Assembly (NCBI GenBank): GCA_938023085.1
Contig: CALHDP010000037.1
Coordinates: 1 to 12,209 of the forward strand
From: an uncultured Collinsella sp.
GTDB taxonomy: Bacteria; Actinomycetota; Coriobacteriia; Coriobacteriales; Coriobacteriaceae
Length of the DNA stretch: 12,209 bases
Direction of reading: 5' to 3'
Shown one piece after another: positions 1 through 6,416 of this stretch. The translations under genes and the position numbers were made by a program. Within the stretch, counting starts at the first letter, position 1. Every line of letters starts with the position of its first letter. The notes under the pieces are model-generated. The model saw only the letters and a program-made list of their open reading frames with translations. It ran no database searches and was not told the origin of the DNA.

Positions 1-157
1 CGGCACCACGGTGCTTCTGGTCGAGCAAAACGCGCAGATGGCGCTTTCCATCGCCACACGCGGTTACGTGCTCGAGACCGGCAAGATCACCATGACCGGC
101 ACCGGCCAAGAGCTCCTGCACGACGATAACGTCCGCAAAGCCTACCTCGGAGGCTAA
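1..157 (+). CDS. livF: Branched-chain amino acid ABC transporter ATP-binding protein LivF, C-terminal end (partial)
   Basis: Only the last 51 residues are in the window; the gene begins upstream. LivF is one of the two cytoplasmic ATPases that drive uptake of leucine, isoleucine and valine with LivG, the permeases LivH and LivM, and a binding protein. The visible part carries the end of the ATPase fold: a beta strand with VLLVEQN, which is the switch (H-loop) region where this family has Q-N in place of the usual H, then ALSIATRGYVLETGKI and the typical LivF tail ending RKAYLGG. The tail match is strong and distinguishes it from LivG. The stop at 155-157 is followed at once by a strong terminator, so livF is the last gene of its operon, as is usual for liv clusters. 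The substrate cannot be told from this fragment, and related transporters take urea or other amides. Confidence 0.9.
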   Translation, partial: GTTVLLVEQNAQMALSIATRGYVLETGKITMTGTGQELLHDDNVRKAYLGG

Positions 158-167
158 CCCACCTAAC

Positions 168-206
168 AAAAGGGGCGCTGACTATCTCAGTCAGCGCCCC
201 TTTTTA
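168..206 (+). terminator. Rho-independent terminator of the liv operon
   Basis: A perfect 12-bp GC-rich stem (172-183 paired with 189-200, core GGGGCGCTGAC) closes a 5-base loop and is followed by TTTTT at 201-205. The upstream side is A-rich (AACAAAA, 165-171), so a transcript from the other strand would also see a U-tract. It starts 14 bases after the livF stop. Confidence 0.95.
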
Positions 207-272
207 GTTGCGGTGAAATAGGGACTGAATACGGGCTCCAGAGGCCAAAAGAGTCCCTATTCCACCGCAACT
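206..272. repeat. 67-base palindromic element (possible REP/RAYT-type intergenic repeat)
   Basis: Two 21-base arms, 206-226 and 252-272, are reverse complements of each other at 20 of 21 positions; the only mismatch is A216 against C262. The arms run from AGTTGCGG at the outside to GGGACT at the inside. The 25-base middle can form a small inner stem (234-237 with 243-246), giving a hairpin with a short apical stem. It abuts the livF terminator and ends just before the cutC leader, so it is not needed as a terminator for livF and has no U-tract of its own. A second, longer hairpin with an AGTT[GC]CGG and GGGAC skeleton lies at 10631-10722. Membership in a dispersed family is inferred; no other copies can be seen here. 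Confidence 0.75.
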
Positions 273-283
273 TCATGGGGGTG

Positions 284-292
284 TGTGACAAT
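284..292 (+). promoter_or_regulatory. Possible extended -10 promoter for cutC
   Basis: TGTGACAAT fits the extended -10 pattern TGnTATAAT, with the hexamer GACAAT at 287-292. No convincing -35 hexamer lies 16-18 bases upstream, where the sequence is the right arm of the palindrome. A start near 299 would give a leader of about 33 bases. The liv terminator upstream makes a promoter somewhere in 206-331 necessary, but this exact site is a weak call. Confidence 0.3.
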
Positions 293-331
293 GCCCGTCG
301 GAAAACATCTGCTGTCTTTGGGGGTCTATCT

Positions 332-1009
332 ATGCTGTACGAGTTTTGTGCCGAGAACTTTGAGCGGGTGCCGGCGGCTATCGATGCCGGTGCAAGGCGT
401 ATCGAGCTGTGCGACAACCTTGCCGTTGGTGGCACCACGCCTTCGGCCGGCGTTATCAGCGCTACGACCAACTATGCACACGAGCACGATGCGCGGGTGA
501 TGTGCATGATTCGCCCGCGTGGCGGCGACTTTCACTACAACCAGGACGAGTTGCGTATGATGGAGATGGACCTGGGCCTTGCCGTGAGCGCCGGCGTTGA
601 CGGCTTAGTCTTTGGCTGCTGCAAGCCCCGCGCTGGCGGATGGGCACTCGACGAGCTTACGTTGGGCGCTCTCGTGATGGCCGCGGGCTGCGCGACCGAG
701 GAATGCAAGCGTGAGCCCATCGACATCACCTTCCACATGGCGTTTGATCAGCTCTCGCCCGAGGCTCAGCTCGACGCGATTGACATACTCGCCGACTGCG
801 GCATCACACGCATCCTGACGCATGGTGGCGCTGCCGGTACGCCGATCGAGGACAACTTCGAAAACCTGGCCCGCTTAATCGAGTATGCGGGCGACCGCTT
901 GACCATCCTTCCCGGCGGCGGCATTTCCACGGTCAACCGCGATACCGTGGCGGCGGCACTGGGCGTCTCCGAGCTCCATGGCACCAAGATTGTGCCGCTG
1001 GAGGTGTAG
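332..1009 (+). CDS. cutC: Copper homeostasis protein CutC family
   Basis: A 225-residue TIM-barrel protein of the CutC family. The name comes from E. coli copper-sensitivity work, but the role in copper handling is disputed and no reaction is established. Family signatures in order are the N-terminal CAEN with RIELCDNLAVGGTTPS, then MIRPRGGDF, FHMAFDQL, ILTHGGAAG, ILPGGGIS and a final HGTK; these cover the barrel from end to end, so the protein is complete. The common HRAFD motif reads HMAFD and the usual TSGG reads THGG here. The open frame extends to ATG 275, but homology starts at MLYEF (332), which has a GGGGG ribosome site at 320-324, seven bases upstream. The next gene starts 3 bases after this stop, with its ribosome site inside the cutC 3' end, so the two are co-translated. 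Confidence 0.9.
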   Translation: MLYEFCAENFERVPAAIDAGARRIELCDNLAVGGTTPSAGVISATTNYAHEHDARVMCMIRPRGGDFHYNQDELRMMEMDLGLAVSAGVDGLVFGCCKPRAGGWALDELTLGALVMAAGCATEECKREPIDITFHMAFDQLSPEAQLDAIDILADCGITRILTHGGAAGTPIEDNFENLARLIEYAGDRLTILPGGGISTVNRDTVAAALGVSELHGTKIVPLEV

Positions 1010-1012
1010 CCC

Positions 1013-1810
1013 GTGGCACTTGTATTCGATGTCCAGCAGGCGAGCGGTAAGCCCGACGATAATCGTCGCCCTGGCACCGCGTGCCCCTTTTGCGACACGG
1101 AGGGGCTTGCCAACATCATCCAGCGCGATGGTGACTGCATCTGGCTCGAGAATAAGTTCAAGACATTGCGGGCCACACGTCAGACCGTATTGATCGAGTC
1201 TGCCAATCACGACGCCGACCTGGTGACCTATGAACCGGATGAGCTGCATCATGTGATGCGGTTTGCCCTGGGTTGTTGGCAGCAGATGATCGATTCCCAA
1301 CAGTACTGCAGTGTGCTCATGTACAAGAACAAAGGCCCGCTTTCGGGCGGCAGCTTCGTCCATCCACACATGCAGATTGTGGGCTTGGAACAGGAGGACG
1401 GCTATGCGGCGCTGGCCTCAGCCAACTTTGAAGGCATCAGTGTCTGGCAACAGGGGAGAATCTCGGTCGACATCTCAACCGAACCGATCATGGGGTTCTT
1501 TGAGATCAACGTTTCAGCCCCGCAGGGAATCGCTGCCAGCGATGACACGAGAGACCAAGCCGAGGCGGATCTCTTCGCCGATGCGATCCAGGTAGCTCTG
1601 CGCTATATCCTGAACGAGCACCACGGTGGTCGCGCAGAGTCGTACAACCTGTTCTTCTATCACCTGGGCGGTCGGACCATTGCCAAGGCGCTGCCACGTT
1701 GGGTGGTTTCGCCCTACTTTGTCGGCTATCGTTTGGCCCAGGTCAATGCTGAGACAACGCTCGATATCGATGCTGAGCGCCTGCGTGCGCATCTGGAAAC
1801 GCTCGTATAG
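1013..1810 (+). CDS. Galactose-1-phosphate uridylyltransferase-like (HIT superfamily) protein, DUF4931-like
   Basis: This 265-residue protein resembles a shortened GalT. It has the N-terminal zinc-type pair CPFC (C24, C27), a histidine in ANHDAD (H66) at the place of the third GalT zinc ligand, and the active-site stretch GGSFVHPHMQIVG. There H117 would be the fourth zinc ligand and H119 the nucleotidyl-accepting histidine of the HxHxQ motif. E. coli GalT has the same order but is about 350 residues long and reads HPHGQ; the shorter length and M for G fit the GalT-like group I recall as DUF4931. A nucleotidyltransferase or hydrolase activity on a sugar phosphate or nucleotide is plausible, but the substrate is unknown. 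The GTG start is supported by GGAGG at 1000-1004, eight bases upstream. No galactose pathway genes are nearby. The gene runs into a 30-base convergent gap with no clear terminator. Confidence 0.75.
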   Translation: MALVFDVQQASGKPDDNRRPGTACPFCDTEGLANIIQRDGDCIWLENKFKTLRATRQTVLIESANHDADLVTYEPDELHHVMRFALGCWQQMIDSQQYCSVLMYKNKGPLSGGSFVHPHMQIVGLEQEDGYAALASANFEGISVWQQGRISVDISTEPIMGFFEINVSAPQGIAASDDTRDQAEADLFADAIQVALRYILNEHHGGRAESYNLFFYHLGGRTIAKALPRWVVSPYFVGYRLAQVNAETTLDIDAERLRAHLETLV

Positions 1811-1840
1811 CAAGACTAACACCCGCGTAATGCGGACAGT

Positions 1841-2839
1841 CTAGCGTGCCATGGCGTCGCGGCCGGCTTCGACGCGCTTGCGCTGGGCGGCGCGCTCCTC
1901 GCCGGTCAGACGCTCAAAGAGATGCCCGATAAGCGAGGCGAGTACCTGCTGAAACAGCGTTCCGCACATGACGGGAAACACGACTTCGCCCGGAAAGTAC
2001 TGCGTGGCGATGACGGCGCCCGAAGAGATGTTACGCATGCCGCAGGTAAAGCACATGGTGGTCGTCTCGCTATATGGCAGATGCAGCGTATGGGCGACCA
2101 GAAAACCGAAGACAAAGCCACTGATGGCGAAGACCAAAATAAAGAGGGCGACTTCCAAGCGCACCGCGTTCATGTGCAGCACGTACTCGCTCATGGCGGT
2201 GGAGTTGGAGGCGATAACGCCCATCATCATGAATTTGCAGGCGGGCGAGAGCACGGGGGAGAGTTTTTCGTGCCCCCATCCGCGCGTGAGCTCGTTGATC
2301 ACGATGCCGAGCACGGCGGGGATGGCGATCATAAAGGCCATGTCTTGCATCATGCTCGGCACATCGATCGAGACGGTGGCGCCCAGCAGGAGCTTGAGCG
2401 TGAGCGGAATCGTCACAGGGGAGATAACCGAGGACGTCAGGATGATGGTGAGCGCGAGCGGGCCGTTGCCGCCGAACATGCTAATCCACATAAAGGCAGT
2501 GACCGCCACGGGTACGCTGTACTCGAGCACGATGCCGCAGACAAGGTTGGGATTGGAGCCAAAGAATAACGATCCCATGGCATAGGCCGCGATGGGAATA
2601 AGCGCCGCCGAGACGAGCAGTGCCAAAATCAGGTGCAGGGGACGGCGGAACACCTCGGCTACCTGGTGGAAGGTGTTGCTGAGCGCACCCTGAAACGTCA
2701 TAAAGGCGAAGAGGGCGGGAACAATGGGCTTGAGCACGCCAATCTGCTGGGGAAAGAGCACGCCGAGCGCCACGCAAATCGGAACGATGACCTGCATATG
2801 CCCCGCGAGGAACTTTCCCAGTCCAGCCCATTGCTTCAT
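1841..2839 (-). CDS. Bile acid:sodium symporter (BASS/SBF) family membrane transporter
   Basis: A 332-residue, very hydrophobic protein with roughly nine or ten membrane segments and a short basic cytoplasmic tail rich in E, R and K. Family marks are FMTFQGALS near residue 50, the paired core segments with SVPVAVTAFMW and SSVISPVTIPL, and the conserved GMRNISSGAVIA with YFPGEVVFPV followed by LFQQ near the C-terminus. BASS carriers use the sodium gradient to import organic anions. In bacteria, substrates other than bile acids (for example pantoate-like or other carboxylates) are as likely, so the family name is not a substrate assignment. The ATG lies in CATATG, with an AAGGGAG ribosome site at 2851-2857 on the - strand, about 11 bases upstream. 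It is convergent with the GalT-like gene and divergent from recJ. No confident - strand promoter was found in 2840-3000. Confidence 0.88.
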   Translation of the reverse strand: MKQWAGLGKFLAGHMQVIVPICVALGVLFPQQIGVLKPIVPALFAFMTFQGALSNTFHQVAEVFRRPLHLILALLVSAALIPIAAYAMGSLFFGSNPNLVCGIVLEYSVPVAVTAFMWISMFGGNGPLALTIILTSSVISPVTIPLTLKLLLGATVSIDVPSMMQDMAFMIAIPAVLGIVINELTRGWGHEKLSPVLSPACKFMMMGVIASNSTAMSEYVLHMNAVRLEVALFILVFAISGFVFGFLVAHTLHLPYSETTTMCFTCGMRNISSGAVIATQYFPGEVVFPVMCGTLFQQVLASLIGHLFERLTGEERAAQRKRVEAGRDAMAR

Positions 2840-2999
2840 ATGTCCCGTGACTCCCTTTATCCGCGAACTCGTTTGTATGGATATGCTAGACGCTCGTATG
2901 CGTCCGTGCGGCTGAAACGCTCGATTATTTCGAGGGTATTACCGGCATCGTTTACCGAAACCGCGGCGTGCTGCGGCGATTTGCGTCCGCGCCGCACGG

Positions 3000-3005
3000 T
3001 ATAAT
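3000..3005 (+). promoter_or_regulatory. Consensus -10 box, promoter of the recJ-rel unit
   Basis: A perfect TATAAT sits in the divergent region, about 57 bases before the leader ORF and 109 before the recJ start. At 17-base spacing the upstream hexamer is CGATTT (2977-2982), which is poor, and TTGCGT at 2981-2986 is too close (13 bases). A 7-bp inverted repeat (TGCGGCG 2972-2978, CGCCGCA 2990-2996) fills the spacer and could be an operator. Transcription would start near 3012. Confidence 0.6.
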
Positions 3006-3023
3006 AAATCCGTTCAACAGATC

Positions 3024-3041
3024 TGCCTGCCGAAGCGGGCA
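3024..3041 (+). other. Hairpin in the recJ 5' leader
   Basis: Bases 3024-3030 pair with 3035-3041 (TGCCTGC with GCGGGCA, one T-G wobble), closing a CGAA tetraloop. It lies between the predicted transcription start and the leader ORF, just upstream of the AGAGGA ribosome site at 3047-3052. There is no U-tract, so it is not a terminator; it may stabilise the mRNA 5' end. Confidence 0.45.
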
Positions 3042-3061
3042 TACACAGAGGACTCATCGCT

Positions 3062-3127
3062 ATGAACCGTGAGAGGTATCGCGGCGACCTGCCCCTATCG
3101 GGGGTGGGTGCCTATGTCATCGCTTAA
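3062..3127 (+). CDS. Possible 21-residue leader peptide overlapping the recJ start
   Basis: An ATG at 3062 with a good ribosome site (AGAGGA at 3047-3052, nine bases upstream) opens a 21-codon frame that begins MNRERYRGDLP and stops at TAA 3125-3127. That stop is 14 bases inside the recJ frame, which begins at 3114. The peptide does not resemble a RecJ N-terminus. The mRNA inside it contains a CCCC/GGGG hairpin (3092-3095 with 3100-3103) whose right side is the presumed recJ ribosome site, so ribosomes translating the leader would open the recJ site. This arrangement suggests translational coupling. Whether the peptide is made is unknown; an alternative is that this ATG is spurious. Confidence 0.35.
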   Translation: MNRERYRGDLPLSGVGAYVIA

Positions 3128-6100
3128 GACGACGCATCGCTGGGCGGTCGCTCAGCAAAACCCCGAGCTCGAAAAGGAGCTTTCGGCTGGTCTGGGCATT
3201 CCCGGGCTGGTGGCGCGCATTATGGTCGCGCACGGCATTGACTCCATCAAAGAGGGCCAATTGTTTTTGACACCTTCGCTCGATCGCGACTGGGCCGACC
3301 CACTCATTATCCCGGGCATGTCGGTCGTTGCCGACCGCGTCGAGCGTGCTATTCGCAACCACGAGCACATTGCAGTCTTTGGCGATTTTGACGTTGACGG
3401 TATTACGTCGACCTGCCTGTTGACCGAGGCGCTGCGCACGTTTGGCGCCGATGTCACGCCGTTTATTCCGCATCGCTTTGATGAGGGCTACGGTCTTTCG
3501 CGCGCGGCACTCGATCGCGTTAACGAGCTCGCTCGCCCCCAGCTGATCGTGACCGTCGATAACGGCATTGCCGCCAAGGAAGAGGTTTCCTATTTGGAGG
3601 ACCTGGGGATCGATTTGGTGGTCACGGACCATCACGAGCCCTCCGACCAGGTGCCGCAGGGTGTGCCCCTGACCGACCCCAAGCTCGAGGACGAGGGCCC
3701 CTCGCGCGAGCTTGCCGGTGCTGGTGTGGCGCTCAAGCTGGTGCAAGTCCTGGGTGAGCGCCTGGGCAAGCCGTCGTATTGGCGTTCGCTAATCGAGGTC
3801 GCGGCGCTGGGCACCGTGTCCGACATGATGCCGCTCACGCCCGAGAACCGCGCGCTGGTTGCCGAGGGCATCCAGCAGATGCGCGTAACCGCTCGCCCCG
3901 GCTATATCGCGCTTGCCGCGCTCGCCAAGGCGGACCTTTCGAGCATTACGGCGGATGGCCTGTCATTCTCGCTCATTCCCCGCTTAAACGCTGCCGGTCG
4001 CATGGCCGATCCCAAGCTGGCGCTCGACCTGCTGCTTGCCCGCAATCCCATCGAAGCAAGCGCGCTGGCGGCTGAGCTCGAGGAAATCAACCGCCAGCGC
4101 CGTGAGATCGAGGCGGAGCTCACGCGCGATGCCATGGCAAAGGTCGAGGAGACCTATGACGGCGGACGCGCGATCGTCGTGGGCGGTGAAGGCTGGCACG
4201 AGGGTGTCAAGGGCATCGTGGCAAGCCGTCTGACCAACCGCTATCACGTGCCGGCGCTGCTGTTCTCGATCGAGGACGGTATCGCGCGCGGCTCTGGTCG
4301 CTCGGTGGGCAAAGTTAACCTGTTTGACGCCGTCGAGCGCTGTTCCGACCTGCTGATTCGTCGCGGCGGACATGCCGGTGCGGTGGGAGTGACCATCGAG
4401 GCATCCAAGCTCGATGAATTCCGTCGTCGCCTTTCCGCCGTGCTATCGGAGATTCCCGCCGAGGACTTTGAAGACATCGACGAGGTTGCCGCCACGGTCG
4501 ACCTTTCCGAGCTGAATATCGAGACTATAGAGCAGATTTCCCGTCTTGAGCCGTTTGGCCAGGGCAACAAGGTGCCGCTGCTGGCCGCCGAGGGCGTGAC
4601 GATGTGCGATCGCGCCGTGGTGGGCAAAACCGGCGAGCACATGCGCTTTGTGGCGACCGATGGCGCCGCGAGCGTGCCGGCCATTATGTTCCGCGTGCCG
4701 CAAATCGATAAGCTCATCAACTGCGATAGCGCTGTCGACTTGGTGTTCGAGGCCGTTGCCGAGCATTGGCAGGGGCGTGTGAAGCCCAAGCTCATGATCA
4801 AGGATGTTCTGGTTCGCGATACCACGCTGCCCAGCGTCGACGATCCGGCATGCGAGCTTCGTCGTGGCGTGCAGCCGGCGGATTCCGGCCTGCGCCTGGA
4901 GTCGCGTAAACGCGAGACGCTCGCCCAGCTTTCTTATGCTGAGCTCACGCGCTCGCTTATCCATAGCTTTATCGGCTCGAACCAGCCGCACCGCGCGCAG
5001 GTCGAGGCGCTCGATGCCCTGGCCGATCACCAAAGTGTTCTGGCCGTTATGGGAACGGGGCGCGGCAAGTCGCTCATCTTCCATGTGCATGCCGCGCGCG
5101 AGGCGGTTCTTCGCGGGCGTGCGAGCATCTTTGTCTATCCGCTGCGTGCGCTCGTTGCCGACCAGGCCTATCACCTCTCGTCGACGATGGCTGCGCTCGG
5201 CATTGGCGTCGGCGTGTTGACCGGCGAGACCGTGGAGGCGGCGCGCGATGACGTGTTTGCCGGCTTGGCTTCGGGTCGCACCGGTATCGTGCTCACGACG
5301 CCCGAGTTCCTGTCTATCCACCGTGACCGCTTTGCGCGTTCGGGCCGCATCGGCTTTGTCGTTATCGATGAGGCGCACCACGCCGGCCTTGCCAAGGGCG
5401 GCGACCGTAGCGCCTATCTCGACATGCCCGATATCCTCAAAGCCCTGGGCGACCCGGTCGTTATGGCTGCGACGGCCACCGCGACGGCTCCGGTCGTGGC
5501 CGAGCTTGCCCGCATGTTGCCGATCACTCGCACGGTGGTCGACGAGACGGTGCGCGAGAACCTGCAGCTCGAGGACGACCGCGACCTTGCGAGCCGCGAG
5601 AACCGTTTAGTGTCGATCGTGGCGACGGGGGAGAAGACCGTCATTTACGTCAATTCGCGCGACCAGTCCGTGGCGCTCGCCAAGACGTTGCGCAAGCGTG
5701 TGCCCGATTGCGCAACCCATATCGCGTTCTATAACGCGGGGCTTGCGCGTTCCGATCGCCGCCGCGTGGAGGAAGCATTCCGAGACGGAAGCCTCAGCTG
5801 CATCGTTTCGACCTCCGCCTTTGGCGAGGGTGTCAACCTGCCCGATATCCGCCATGTCGTGCTCTACCACATGCCGTTTGGCGCCATCGAGTTCAACCAG
5901 ATGAGCGGACGTGCCGGCCGCGATGGCCAGCCCGCCGTGATCCATCTGCTCTATTCGTCGCGCGACGCCCGCATTAACGAGCGCCTGCTCGACTGCTATG
6001 CGCCCGAGCGCGACGAGCTCGTCACGCTCTATCGCGCGCTGCAGACCATGTGGCGCTCCAACCGCGGCAAAACCGGGGACGATTCCTTTAGTGCGAGCGA

Positions 6101-6401
6101 TATCGACATCGCGCAGATGTGCCTTGCCATCGATGCTCGCACGCCGGTCGACGAGCGTTCGGTGGAAAGCGGCCTGGGAATCTTCGAAGAGCTTGGTTTC
6201 TGTCGAGTTTCGGGGTTTGACGACACTCGTCGCATCGCGATGGCCGAAAACCCCGGCCGCGTGCAATTGAGCAGGTCAATTCGCTATTTGGAGGGCTTGC
6301 GCTCGCGCATGGAGTTTTCGGCTTTCCGGAGCTGGGCGCTCGATTCGTGCGCTTCTGATATGCTAGCCAAAGTTAACCGCCCGATCGTACCGCGGGCCTA
6401 G
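3114..6401 (+). CDS. recJ: RecJ single-strand exonuclease fused to a RecQ-like DEAH helicase
   Basis: A 1095-residue protein, about twice the usual RecJ length. The N-terminal half is a full RecJ, a 5'-3' single-strand DNA nuclease: DFDVDG (D91), VDNGIA (D149), TDHHEP (D172-H174), GTVSDMM, the DHHA1 motif GGHAGAVG (418-425, H420), and an OB-fold near 455-565. After a linker, a superfamily 2 helicase follows: Q-motif-like RAQVEAL, Walker A GTGRGKS (647-653), DEAH (752-755), ATATATA, a motif V region with FGEGVNLPD, and QMSGRAGRDG (from 929). Motifs V and VI are RecQ-like. The tail to 1095 looks helical or winged-helix, without the RecQ zinc cysteines or HRDC. All catalytic residues of both halves are present and there is one uninterrupted frame. 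The frame is open to GTG 3069, but RecJ-like sequence starts near M at 3114, preceded by GGGGG at 3100-3104. It is 15 bases from rel. Confidence 0.93.
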   Translation: MSSLKTTHRWAVAQQNPELEKELSAGLGIPGLVARIMVAHGIDSIKEGQLFLTPSLDRDWADPLIIPGMSVVADRVERAIRNHEHIAVFGDFDVDGITSTCLLTEALRTFGADVTPFIPHRFDEGYGLSRAALDRVNELARPQLIVTVDNGIAAKEEVSYLEDLGIDLVVTDHHEPSDQVPQGVPLTDPKLEDEGPSRELAGAGVALKLVQVLGERLGKPSYWRSLIEVAALGTVSDMMPLTPENRALVAEGIQQMRVTARPGYIALAALAKADLSSITADGLSFSLIPRLNAAGRMADPKLALDLLLARNPIEASALAAELEEINRQRREIEAELTRDAMAKVEETYDGGRAIVVGGEGWHEGVKGIVASRLTNRYHVPALLFSIEDGIARGSGRSVGKVNLFDAVERCSDLLIRRGGHAGAVGVTIEASKLDEFRRRLSAVLSEIPAEDFEDIDEVAATVDLSELNIETIEQISRLEPFGQGNKVPLLAAEGVTMCDRAVVGKTGEHMRFVATDGAASVPAIMFRVPQIDKLINCDSAVDLVFEAVAEHWQGRVKPKLMIKDVLVRDTTLPSVDDPACELRRGVQPADSGLRLESRKRETLAQLSYAELTRSLIHSFIGSNQPHRAQVEALDALADHQSVLAVMGTGRGKSLIFHVHAAREAVLRGRASIFVYPLRALVADQAYHLSSTMAALGIGVGVLTGETVEAARDDVFAGLASGRTGIVLTTPEFLSIHRDRFARSGRIGFVVIDEAHHAGLAKGGDRSAYLDMPDILKALGDPVVMAATATATAPVVAELARMLPITRTVVDETVRENLQLEDDRDLASRENRLVSIVATGEKTVIYVNSRDQSVALAKTLRKRVPDCATHIAFYNAGLARSDRRRVEEAFRDGSLSCIVSTSAFGEGVNLPDIRHVVLYHMPFGAIEFNQMSGRAGRDGQPAVIHLLYSSRDARINERLLDCYAPERDELVTLYRALQTMWRSNRGKTGDDSFSASDIDIAQMCLAIDARTPVDERSVESGLGIFEELGFCRVSGFDDTRRIAMAENPGRVQLSRSIRYLEGLRSRMEFSAFRSWALDSCASDMLAKVNRPIVPRA

Positions 6402-6416
6402 GGGAAGGGGACCTCG

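Noticed and set aside
275..331. N-terminal extension of CutC to ATG 275
   Set aside because: The 19 extra residues do not look like CutC, there is no ribosome site before 275, and the ATG touches the palindromic element. MLYEF at 332 is the homology start.
1922..2569. 215-codon and 205-codon open frames on the + strand
   Set aside because: Both are antisense to the BASS transporter, which has clear family motifs and membrane segments; the first is an H/D/G-rich shadow translation.
2920..2934. CTCGA-TTATT-TCGAG inverted repeat in the divergent region as an operator
   Set aside because: Only five base pairs, and no clear promoter for either flanking gene overlaps it; it could be chance.
3069..3113. 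GTG 3069 as the RecJ start
   Set aside because: The nearest good ribosome site is 16 bases away and better serves ATG 3062; the extra 15 residues do not look like RecJ.
4443..5381. 312-codon open frame on the - strand
   Set aside because: Antisense to the RecJ-helicase gene, with low-complexity A/R/H-rich translation and no supporting ribosome site or motif.
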